From UBA2365 sp964594045 (GTDB lineage Bacteria > Bacteroidota > Bacteroidia > Chitinophagales > Saprospiraceae), in contig CAZQKR010000058.1 of assembly GCA_964594045.1 (NCBI GenBank), positions 1 to 22,003 on the forward strand: 22,003 bases of DNA, written 5' to 3'. Shown one piece after another: positions 12,868 through 21,039 of the stretch (the stretch's first letter is position 1; each line of letters opens with the position of its first letter). The notes under the pieces were generated by a model. That model was not told where the DNA came from, searched no databases, and saw only the letters and a list, made by a program, of their open reading frames with translations. The position numbers and the translations under genes are program-made.

Positions 12868-15800
12868 ATGAAAATTAAACTTTTATTTATTGTATTCTTA
12901 TTTGGACTTAGCTGGCTTAACGGGCAAAACCATTACAATGTATATTTTGCAGGAGATCCCGAAACCATTCTGGTTGAAAACCTGACCAAAGGCACCAGCC
13001 TCATTTTACAAGGGGCAGATACCTTGCAGCTCAAACTGGAAGGGACTGGTGTGCAGGAAACTGAACAAACTAAACATGCATTGACCATTTACCCAAATCC
13101 AATGGATCAAAGCTGTCGTTTTGATGTTGAAAATACCATAAATGGTATGGTCAAAATAGAACTCTACCATTCCAGTGGAAAATTGGTGCACGAATTCAGT
13201 AGTAAACTTTCAGCCGGGTTGCATCAATTTGAACTAACAGGAGTCAGTGCTGGTATTTATCTCATACGTGTTCAGACTGAAAAGCATCGTTTTACGGGCA
13301 GTTTTGTTTCCACAAATGTTGCCGGCTCCATCATCACTCTAAAACATCTCAGGGAAATACCCTTGAAGTATTTTATGGACAATGATCCGTCCATTCAAAA
13401 GTTATCAGATGCTGATTTTCTCTTAAACCCGAGAACTATAGTTGAGATGGATTTTTCAGTTGGAGATCAGTTGAAATTTACCGGTTATATGACAGGCTCT
13501 GATGAAGATATTGAATATGCCTCTCCGACAGGTGATCAGAGCATAAACTTTACTTTTTGTGTCAGACCTGGTGACCCAGGCAATATTTCAGGTAATATCA
13601 ATCCTTGTGTTGGTGCCACAGAAAATTATACAGTATCTGAAGTTACTGGGGTGACTTACACATGGACCGTTCCTTCAGACTGGACGATCCTTTCAGGGCA
13701 GGGAAACAGCAGCATCTCGGTCATCGTAGGACCGGACCCGGGCAATATCTCTGTGATCCCATCCAATGAATGTGGCAATGGTTCTGATCAGGTGCTTTCT
13801 GTGGTGATTCAGACAGTACCGGAACTCTCTGAGATAAGTGGTGCCTTAAATCCATGCTCCGGAATCGAATCAGGCTACTCAGTCAACAATGTTTCAGGAG
13901 TGACCTATACCTGGACCGTTCCTTCAGACTGGACGATACTTTCCGGACAGAACTCCAACAACATTACTGTGACAACAGGTTCAATGTCGGGCGAAATCGT
14001 GGTGACGCCATCCAATGATTGTGGCGCTGGCACTGCTGTTTCATTGCCGGTTACTCCACAATTGGCTCCGGATCAACCTTCCCTGATTGTAGGCAATGAC
14101 AATCCCTGCGCATCGGGTGAAGAAATTTACCTGGTCACGGAAGTTCCTGGCGTGAGCTACTTCTGGTCCGTTTCGGACGGATGGTCCATACAGGCAGGAC
14201 AAAATACAAACATGGTCACCATTGGGATTGGTACCTCACATGGTGACATCACTGTCACTCCATTCAATGAATGTGGCAATGGAACATCACGTACATTGCC
14301 CGTAAGCCTTCAATTTACACCGGATCAACCATCTCCTGTATCGGGTAATATCAACCCCTGTTCGGGCGAAACAGAACTGAATTACACTGTAGTCAATGTC
14401 CCGGGAGTCAATTATTTCTGGACTGTTCCGGCTGACTGGACGATCACATCAGGGCAAAACAGCAACAGCATTACGGTGACTGCAGGCACACTGTCCGGAA
14501 ACATTGTTGTGACTCCTGCAAATTTTTGTGGGAACGGTACTGAACAATTGCTTGCCGTGAATATTCAGGGGTTGCCCGCACAGCCAACTGCTGTCATTGG
14601 AAGCTTTAATCCTTGTGCAGGTGCAACTGGAATTACCTATTCTGTAAATAACGAACCGGGAATTGTATACAACTGGTCAATTCCTGTTGATTGGACGATC
14701 ACATCCGGACAAAATACCCACAGTATCAGCGTTACATCAGGAACCGGATCCGGATTGATCAGTGTATTCCCGTCCAATGAATGTGGTGAAGGTGCACCGG
14801 CTAATTTGGCAGTAGAGACTCAGAATTTTCCTGATCAGCCATCAGAAATCATTGGCAACACGGATCCTTGCCAGGGTGCAATAGGTTTGATATATGAGGT
14901 GACTTACGTTGACGGAGTAAGCTATAACTGGTCAGTGCCGGCGGACTGGACGATCACTTCAGGGCAAAATACCAACAGCATTACCGTTACAGCAGGGTCA
15001 GCTACAGGATTTATTTATGTTACACTTTATAATGATTGTGGCAATGGTCCTGACAGGATACTGCCTGTAACAACCCAATCTTCACCGGCCCAGCCAACTG
15101 CAGTGACACAGGTACCTTCACAAACACAAATCGAATGGAACTGGAATAATGTCCCAGCAGCGACAGGTTATAAATACAATACTGTCAACGACTATGAAAC
15201 AGCGACTGATAACGGCAGCTCTGCCAGCTATTTGCAAACAGGGCTGACCTGCAATACAGCCTATTCCCTTTTCGTGTGGGCATATAATGACTGTGGTATC
15301 TCGACAGCACTGGAACTTTCACAAACAACATCTTCCTGCACTTCAGACTGCGGATCAACGGTTACTTTCATGTACAACGGCAGCCAGGTTACTTACGGGA
15401 CAGTCACCGGAGCGAACAACAAATGCTGGCTCGATCGTAATCTCGGCGCATCACAGGTGGCAACCGGCAGTTCGGATGCAGCTTCCTATGGTGACCTTTT
15501 CCAATGGGGAAGACTGGATGACGGACACCAGGTGAGAACCTCTCCTACGACTTCTGCGCTGAGCATTACGGATGTTCCCGGTCATGGAGATTTCATCCTG
15601 GCACAGGACTTTCCGTACGACTGGCGATCTCCTCAGAACAACAACCTTTGGCAGGGTGTCAATGGCAACAACAATCCTTGTCCGGAGGGATTTCGACTGC
15701 CAACCTATACGGAGTGGGATACTGAACGTGCAAGCTGGAGTACCAACAATGCTGACGGGGCTTTTGCATCTCCTTTGAAATTGCCATTGGCGGGCATCCG

Positions 15801-15966
15801 CTACAATGACTTTGGCTCGGTCTTCAATGAGGGCTTGCATGGAAACCTGTGGAGCAGTACAACGGGAGGAACACTTGCCAGGTTCCTGAGTTTTTCTGAT
15901 TCAGATGCTTCCATGAACAACTATGCCAGGGCTCATGGCATGTCTGTAAGGTGTATAAAAGATTGA
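12868..15966 (+). CDS. Large surface protein: signal peptide, N-terminal sorting-like domain, six PKD-like repeats, FISUMP C-terminus
   Basis: A 1032-residue secreted protein counted from ATG 12868. The upstream in-frame GTG at 12844 would add eight residues before an obvious signal peptide (KIKLLFIVFLFGLSWLNGQ) and is not preferred. Residues about 72-150 look like a T9SS type A domain (LTIYPNPM, then GVSAGIYLIRVQTEKH), though it is not at the C-terminus. Six repeats of about 84 residues follow (nt 13564-15087). Each has NPC near its start, then (T/S)Y.W(T/S)VP.DW.I.SGQ, and (N/D).CG.G, as in PKD-like domains of the PF19408 type. A fibronectin III-like domain (WNNVPAATGYKY...) comes next. The last 200 residues form a FISUMP domain: KCWLDRNLGASQVA, GDLFQWGR, CPEGFRLPTYTEWD, NLWSSTTGG, and SVRCIKD at the very end. 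This suggests a surface adhesin or matrix protein. It has no recognisable enzyme motif. Confidence 0.85.
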   Translation: MKIKLLFIVFLFGLSWLNGQNHYNVYFAGDPETILVENLTKGTSLILQGADTLQLKLEGTGVQETEQTKHALTIYPNPMDQSCRFDVENTINGMVKIELYHSSGKLVHEFSSKLSAGLHQFELTGVSAGIYLIRVQTEKHRFTGSFVSTNVAGSIITLKHLREIPLKYFMDNDPSIQKLSDADFLLNPRTIVEMDFSVGDQLKFTGYMTGSDEDIEYASPTGDQSINFTFCVRPGDPGNISGNINPCVGATENYTVSEVTGVTYTWTVPSDWTILSGQGNSSISVIVGPDPGNISVIPSNECGNGSDQVLSVVIQTVPELSEISGALNPCSGIESGYSVNNVSGVTYTWTVPSDWTILSGQNSNNITVTTGSMSGEIVVTPSNDCGAGTAVSLPVTPQLAPDQPSLIVGNDNPCASGEEIYLVTEVPGVSYFWSVSDGWSIQAGQNTNMVTIGIGTSHGDITVTPFNECGNGTSRTLPVSLQFTPDQPSPVSGNINPCSGETELNYTVVNVPGVNYFWTVPADWTITSGQNSNSITVTAGTLSGNIVVTPANFCGNGTEQLLAVNIQGLPAQPTAVIGSFNPCAGATGITYSVNNEPGIVYNWSIPVDWTITSGQNTHSISVTSGTGSGLISVFPSNECGEGAPANLAVETQNFPDQPSEIIGNTDPCQGAIGLIYEVTYVDGVSYNWSVPADWTITSGQNTNSITVTAGSATGFIYVTLYNDCGNGPDRILPVTTQSSPAQPTAVTQVPSQTQIEWNWNNVPAATGYKYNTVNDYETATDNGSSASYLQTGLTCNTAYSLFVWAYNDCGISTALELSQTTSSCTSDCGSTVTFMYNGSQVTYGTVTGANNKCWLDRNLGASQVATGSSDAASYGDLFQWGRLDDGHQVRTSPTTSALSITDVPGHGDFILAQDFPYDWRSPQNNNLWQGVNGNNNPCPEGFRLPTYTEWDTERASWSTNNADGAFASPLKLPLAGIRYNDFGSVFNEGLHGNLWSSTTGGTLARFLSFSDSDASMNNYARAHGMSVRCIKD

Positions 15967-16245
15967 TATCACATAAAATAAGCAATACTCATGGCCGTGA
16001 GTGGATGCTAATGTTTTTAGAAAATAATGATATAATTCCATTTTTCTTTGCAAAGATATATGGAGGCAAAACAAAATTTGAAAAGTAGTATTTGCTGTTG
16101 TTGTGAATCCAGATTTGAAGTTGCTTCACTAACGAGTAGTATCACACGTTCCTCATTTATGAATTTTAAGTCTTAACTTGAATAATAATCAAGTCAAAGA
16201 AGTTGTTTTATTAAAAGTTAGTTTGAAAAAAATAATTTTAGAAAT

Positions 16246-16713
16246 ATGAAAATAATTCAAATTCTCCTGATCGTATCATCCGTTATTTTTTTGTTCAGCT
16301 GTGCCGGCAATCAGCCTGAAAAGCAGGTCACGGAAATGGACCAGACCGTCGGATCAGACGACCATCAGCATTCAGACAGTACAGCTGTCCTTGAACTGAA
16401 CAATGGTCAAAAATGGGTGGTCAGCCGGGAAATGAGACCCCACCTGCTGAATGGTGTTGCATTGGTCAGAGATTATCTCCAGAACAAGCAAACGGATTAT
16501 AAGTCACTTGCCGGGCAACTCAAAGAAAAGAACAGTCAGCTTCTGAACAGTTGCAACATGAGCGGCAAAGGCCATGATGAATTGCACAAATGGCTGATCC
16601 CGCACATGGAATTGGTCGACCAACTGGAAAAGGCAGCGGACCAGGCTGAGGCCAACGATTATGTGCAGCAACTGGAACAATCATATTTGGAATACAAGGA
16701 ATATTTTGAGTGA
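16246..16713 (+). CDS. Small predicted lipoprotein, function unknown
   Basis: A 155-residue protein with a lipoprotein signal peptide: hydrophobic IIQILLIVSSVIFLF followed by the lipobox FSC with C19 as the lipidated cysteine. A short acidic and His-rich linker follows (DDHQHSD, residues 38-44). The remaining 100 residues are predicted mostly helical and contain a compact C103-x-M105-x4-H110-x3-H114 cluster within SCNMSGKGHDELHKWLIPHM. Similar small lipoproteins with a C..M....H...H segment occur in Bacteroidota, from recollection, without a known role. Metal or haem binding is only a guess. It stands alone: no neighbour lies within 250 bp on either side. Confidence 0.75.
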   Translation: MKIIQILLIVSSVIFLFSCAGNQPEKQVTEMDQTVGSDDHQHSDSTAVLELNNGQKWVVSREMRPHLLNGVALVRDYLQNKQTDYKSLAGQLKEKNSQLLNSCNMSGKGHDELHKWLIPHMELVDQLEKAADQAEANDYVQQLEQSYLEYKEYFE

Positions 16714-17218
16714 TCATATTTGATATGCATCCAGTGGATTGAAAAGTATCGGCTCCAGGCGGGTAGCTATTAAGCTTCTGATGATGGTAAGTACAACCAG
16801 TTAAGTAGGTAGCAAGGTTTTACCCTTATTTTTCTATTGCCGGACATTTATTATCTGGGCTCACGCCAAGGAAATATATCATGTTATATCGGAAAATTGA
16901 ATTTCATCCATTAGACTTACTTTCCAGTAAGTAACCAAACAGCCCTTTCATATTTTAGGAAAGTCACATGATATCAGAAAACAAATGTTGAAGTCAATTA
17001 CGATAAAATGTTATTTGGAGCTAATGCATTGATTTTTCAAAGAGCTGAAGATTGATTCATAGTTTTGCAGTATGTGAAAATCAGCGTTTACGACTGAAAA
17101 ATTAACAAACTTCAATTGAAATTTGCTATTTTGGCAAACGGATTATTGCATAGCACCAAAACTCAGGAATTAATTCATTGAGAATTTATTAATTCTTTGG
17201 TTGAAGAAAAATTAGTTT
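16714..17218. other. Intergenic region upstream of the restriction-modification gene
   Basis: 505 bp without a supported gene. It contains a perfect hairpin, ACTTACT-TTCC-AGTAAGT (16915-16932), and a weak promoter-like TATTTTGG at 17127-17134 with no matching -33 box. Nothing else stands out. Confidence 0.55.
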
Positions 17219-19615
17219 ATGACACTTTTTCAAAAATTACAACAAGCCCGCAGCGAAGAAGATGTAAAAGATGCTTATATCAAAGCGCTGGGATTGAAGA
17301 GTTACAGCAAAAACATCATTGACATTCAAACCAGGGAAATATGGTTTGAAGCCAAAGATACCGGCAAGCATTCGACCTATGCCATGTTTACACAATTATT
17401 GCATTATGTCCAGCAGGCTATTAACAAAGGTGAATATGTGCCTCCCTTCTTATCTGTCGTTGATACGCAAAAGGCGGCCATCATGAAAAGCTCGGATGTT
17501 ATTCCATTCCTGGAGAAAAAAACCATCAAATGGGGTAGATCTGCCAGTAATTATACCCAGGAAGCTTTGGACGCAATTTCAACACACATAGGTACTCATT
17601 TCGTCAGTTTCAGGATAGAAACTCACGAAGAAGAGTTTATTTCCACTATCAAAAATGCAATTGCAAGAGGAGATATCATCCGTACTCAAATTACGCCTGA
17701 CAACCTTAAACAGGTATTTGACAAATGGGTAAAAATGATCGGTTATGAAATCGCAGGCGTATCAGAAGATGATTATGCATTGCTCTTTTTTGCGGACATC
17801 ATGCACGACGGCACTACTGCCACACACGATAATCTGACAGCAGCATTGATGCATAAAAATAATGCACCTGTTTTTCTCCTGGGAGGCAAAGTATATGAAC
17901 TCAGCAATAAAGAAGGCTATCGCCAATTCTGGAGTATATATCATAAACCGCCAAAAGCGGAATTCAGAAATTATTTATTGGAACGTCGCGATAGTTTGAT
18001 CCCATTGGATGAACGTAGTTTCAAGGGAGCATTCTATACACCCCTTGCTGTTGTGGACAAAGCTTATGATAAACTTACAGAAATCCTGGGAAACAACTGG
18101 CAAAAGGAATACATCGTTTGGGATATGTGCTGCGGTGTGGGCAACCTCGAGGTAAAACACAGTAACCACCGTAATATTTTCATGAGTACACTTGACAGTG
18201 CGGATATAGATGTGATGAAAGCAACCAAAACTTGTGTTGCAGCTACCAGATTTCAATATGATTATTTGAATGATGATATAACCGATAACGGAGAAATAGA
18301 TTATTCACTTACCAATAAAATACCTCTGCCTTTGCAAAAAGCTATCAGAGAGGGTAAAAAGATATTGGTTCTGATAAATCCTCCTTATGCTGAAGCCACA
18401 AATGCAGATACCATTAGTGGAGGAGAGAATAAAACCGGAGTCGCAAAAACAAAATTTGGAGCAACAGGAATGAATGAATTTGGAAAAGCAACCAATGAAT
18501 TATATACTCAGTTTGTTGTAAGGATTTCAAAAGAGATTCCAAATGCGACCATTGCGATGTTCAGTACTTTGAAATATGTAATTGCACCGACTTTAGAAGT
18601 TTTTAGAGCGAACTGGAATGCCATATTTCTTGGAGGGTTCGTGGTAGATAGTAAATCATTTGATGGAATAAAAGGTAGGTTCCCAATTTCATTTTTAGTC
18701 TGGAAGATTGACATGAAAAGTATTTATAAATCTCCTATTCGAGAAATTACGGTAGAGGTTTTAAATAAATCAGCAATTCCGATTGGGGAGAAGACTTTTT
18801 ATAATATGCCAAATGATAAACTACTCACCAATTGGATAGAAAGACCTAAAACAAATAGGCACGAAGTAATTCCATTGAAAAATGCTATAGTACCTGCAAC
18901 TGCAACTAAAGATTTAAGAGGTATTTATTGGTCAGATGGTGCATTAGGTTATATGTTAAGTGGTGGAAATGACGTACAACATGCTGGAATTCAAACTGTA
19001 ATATTTTCTTCTGGTTATGGAAGTGGAAGAGGTTATTACATTAATCCAAATAATTTATCACAAATTGCAGTAGTTTTTTCTATGAGGAGAATGGTTAAAG
19101 CTACATGGCTGAATGACCGGGATCAATTCTTGCAACCCACAGAACCTTTAACTGAGGAGTTTAAAAGCGATTGCTTAGTTTGGATGCTTTTTAATGGTAG
19201 CAACCTGACTGCCAGTGCTGATGATCTTGAATGGAATAATAAAAAATGGAGCATCGTGAATCATTTCATACCTTTTACTGAAGAAGAAGTGAATGCACCG
19301 GAACGATTTGAAAGTGATTTTATGGTCAACTATTTATGTGGTTTGGAATTGTCACCCGAAGCGGTAAGTGTGTTGGATGCCGGAAGAACTCTATGGCGTG
19401 CTTTTTTTGACTATACCGATACCCGTTCTGTGAGAGAAGAATTAAAACTGAACCGGCCTGATGTGGGCTGGTATCAGATCCGTAAAGCCATACAAGCCCG
19501 CAATGCAAGCGGAGATTATCCGCCCGTTAGCTTTAAAATATTTGAGGAAGCATACCGGTCCCTGACAGAAAAACTGCGGCCTATGGTGTATGAGTTGGGG
19601 TTTTTGAAGATATGA
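17219..19615 (+). CDS. Single-chain restriction endonuclease / N6-adenine DNA methyltransferase, type IIG-like
   Basis: A 798-residue protein that appears to combine DNA cutting and adenine methylation. Residues about 30-70 carry a PD-(D/E)XK-like arrangement: D35, then E44-A-K46 (IWFEAKD), and a following helix with Q59. A helical linker leads to the methylase: motif X-like GAFYTP (270-275), SAM-binding motif I DMCCGVGNLE (302-311) and catalytic motif IV NPPY (387-390), the signature of gamma-type N6-adenine methylases. The C-terminal 400 residues would hold the target recognition domain (around GGNDVQHAGIQTVIFSSGYG) and a conserved tail. The ATG at 17219 is immediately followed by a typical helical N-terminus. 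Third-position and base usage is clearly more AT-rich for residues about 355-625 than on either side. No separate specificity or restriction subunit is nearby. An orphan methylase with a degenerate nuclease is the main alternative. Confidence 0.82.
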   Translation: MTLFQKLQQARSEEDVKDAYIKALGLKSYSKNIIDIQTREIWFEAKDTGKHSTYAMFTQLLHYVQQAINKGEYVPPFLSVVDTQKAAIMKSSDVIPFLEKKTIKWGRSASNYTQEALDAISTHIGTHFVSFRIETHEEEFISTIKNAIARGDIIRTQITPDNLKQVFDKWVKMIGYEIAGVSEDDYALLFFADIMHDGTTATHDNLTAALMHKNNAPVFLLGGKVYELSNKEGYRQFWSIYHKPPKAEFRNYLLERRDSLIPLDERSFKGAFYTPLAVVDKAYDKLTEILGNNWQKEYIVWDMCCGVGNLEVKHSNHRNIFMSTLDSADIDVMKATKTCVAATRFQYDYLNDDITDNGEIDYSLTNKIPLPLQKAIREGKKILVLINPPYAEATNADTISGGENKTGVAKTKFGATGMNEFGKATNELYTQFVVRISKEIPNATIAMFSTLKYVIAPTLEVFRANWNAIFLGGFVVDSKSFDGIKGRFPISFLVWKIDMKSIYKSPIREITVEVLNKSAIPIGEKTFYNMPNDKLLTNWIERPKTNRHEVIPLKNAIVPATATKDLRGIYWSDGALGYMLSGGNDVQHAGIQTVIFSSGYGSGRGYYINPNNLSQIAVVFSMRRMVKATWLNDRDQFLQPTEPLTEEFKSDCLVWMLFNGSNLTASADDLEWNNKKWSIVNHFIPFTEEEVNAPERFESDFMVNYLCGLELSPEAVSVLDAGRTLWRAFFDYTDTRSVREELKLNRPDVGWYQIRKAIQARNASGDYPPVSFKIFEEAYRSLTEKLRPMVYELGFLKI

Positions 19616-19812
19616 TATTTAGTTTATGGATTTTGCTGAAAGTCTGAATGATTATTTTAGCAGAAAACATTTATCAATCAAATAAATCAGACCGTTTTTT
19701 AAAGCTTTTTTTTCTTGGTTTAGGCGATTGTTTTGAATCAACGAAGTGAAAATTTTTATCGAAATCCCTAAAATATGAATTCCGGATATGAATTGATAAT
19801 TGGATTACTAAA

Positions 19813-19844
19813 TTTGGTTCAACTAGAAAGGTTTTGTAATTTTG
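19813..19844 (+). promoter_or_regulatory. Consensus Bacteroidota promoter for the tcmP-DUF5131 operon
   Basis: TTTG at 19813-19816, a 20-nt spacer, then TAATTTTG at 19837-19844: both boxes match exactly. The start would be near 19851, about 50 nt before the ATG at 19903. The pair is therefore transcribed independently of the upstream restriction-modification gene. Confidence 0.7.
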
Positions 19845-19902
19845 GCATAAGAGATAACAGTTATACATTTAATTCAGAGTATTTTAATATGAAATCCGGT
19901 TT

Positions 19903-21039
19903 ATGGCTAAAGACATAAATAAAAAGGTTTTTGAAGATTCAACCAAATTGAAATTAGACATCTTTGCAGAGTGTTTCGAAGAGTGGTTGCCTGTTTTTAA
20001 CAATGACATATACACGACCGCGATTTATGTTTTTGATTTTTTTGCAGGCAGTGGAAGAGACGTTGAAAATAACCCGGGAAGCCCATTGGTATTATTGAAT
20101 AAGGCAAAAGGTGTGGATCGAAAGTATTGTATGAATGCAAAAAAGCCCATACATTTTTTATTCAATGAAAATCTAATAAATAAGAGTAAAATTCTAACAG
20201 AAAACCTGCTACACTATATTCAAAAATGTGAATCGGAGAATGAATGCGAAGGTTGTATTTACCAATACAAAGTAGAGAATTATGAATTCCAGAATATATT
20301 TTCGAACCAAGGCATTTCAAATATTTTTAAGGATCCTGATTTAGGAAAATTTGTTTTGCTTGACCAATATGGATTTAGTCAGATAGATGAGAGAGTTTTT
20401 CTTCAATTGATTTCTTATCCGAAAACAGATTTTATTTTTTTTATTTCATCCTCATTTATCAGCAGATTCAGAGAACATCAAAATACTAAAAAATACATTG
20501 ACACTTCCAGGATTGAATTCGATAAAATCCGACCTAATGAAATTCACAGAGCAGTAGCAACCTATTTCAGGGATTTAATTCCTTTCGGGAAAGAGTATTA
20601 TTTGCATCATTTTTCAATCAGAAAGGAAGAGAAAAAAGGTAACTATTATGGTCTAATTTTTGGTACAAATCATACATTTGGTATGGAAAAGTTTCTGAAA
20701 GTTTGTTGGAGACATGATGTTTTTTCTGGTGAAGCCAATTATAATATCGACAATAATTATGAAAGAGGAACCATTTTCTATAATTCTGAAAATAATGTCA
20801 AAAAGGAATTAGTTTCAGAAGAGATCAAGAAACTTGTTTTATCTGGGGAAATATCTGATAATATATCCGGTTTAAAATATTGTTTACAAAAAGGTTGTAA
20901 ACCGGATTTATTTACTGAGGTGATAAAGCAACTTGAAAAAGAGAAAAAGATTGAAAGATTTGGATATGTGAATAACCAATCTTCAGCAATTCATAAAGCA
21001 AAAACTTACAACATAAAAAGGACTGACTATGGCACATAA
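19903..21039 (+). CDS. tcmP: Three-Cys-motif partner protein (TcmP family)
   Basis: A 378-residue protein of the TcmP family, named because it is typically encoded beside a three-Cys-motif (Gp37/Gp68, DUF5131) protein, as here. The N-terminal half resembles a class I SAM-methyltransferase-like Rossmann fold: helix KLKLDIFAECFEEWLPVF, strand and glycine loop YVFDFFAGSGRD (residues 42-53), NPGSPLVLL (57-65), and a second strand LLDQYGFSQID (152-162), where most members, as I recall, have a D-P-[YF]-G version. A small cysteine cluster C109-x5-C115-x2-C118 lies in between. The C-terminal 80 residues (KKELVSEEIKKLVLSGEIS..., VIKQLEKEKKIERFGYV) look like a winged helix. Substrate and activity are unknown. 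Its last 11 nt overlap the start of the DUF5131 gene, indicating coupled translation and probably a joint function. Codons are more AT-rich than those of most neighbours, suggesting horizontal transfer. Confidence 0.85.
   Translation: MAKDINKKVFEDSTKLKLDIFAECFEEWLPVFNNDIYTTAIYVFDFFAGSGRDVENNPGSPLVLLNKAKGVDRKYCMNAKKPIHFLFNENLINKSKILTENLLHYIQKCESENECEGCIYQYKVENYEFQNIFSNQGISNIFKDPDLGKFVLLDQYGFSQIDERVFLQLISYPKTDFIFFISSSFISRFREHQNTKKYIDTSRIEFDKIRPNEIHRAVATYFRDLIPFGKEYYLHHFSIRKEEKKGNYYGLIFGTNHTFGMEKFLKVCWRHDVFSGEANYNIDNNYERGTIFYNSENNVKKELVSEEIKKLVLSGEISDNISGLKYCLQKGCKPDLFTEVIKQLEKEKKIERFGYVNNQSSAIHKAKTYNIKRTDYGT

Noticed and set aside
15451..15840. 129-residue minus-strand ORF inside the FISUMP domain
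   Set aside because: It is antisense to a conserved FISUMP domain and has no start signal or family features of its own.
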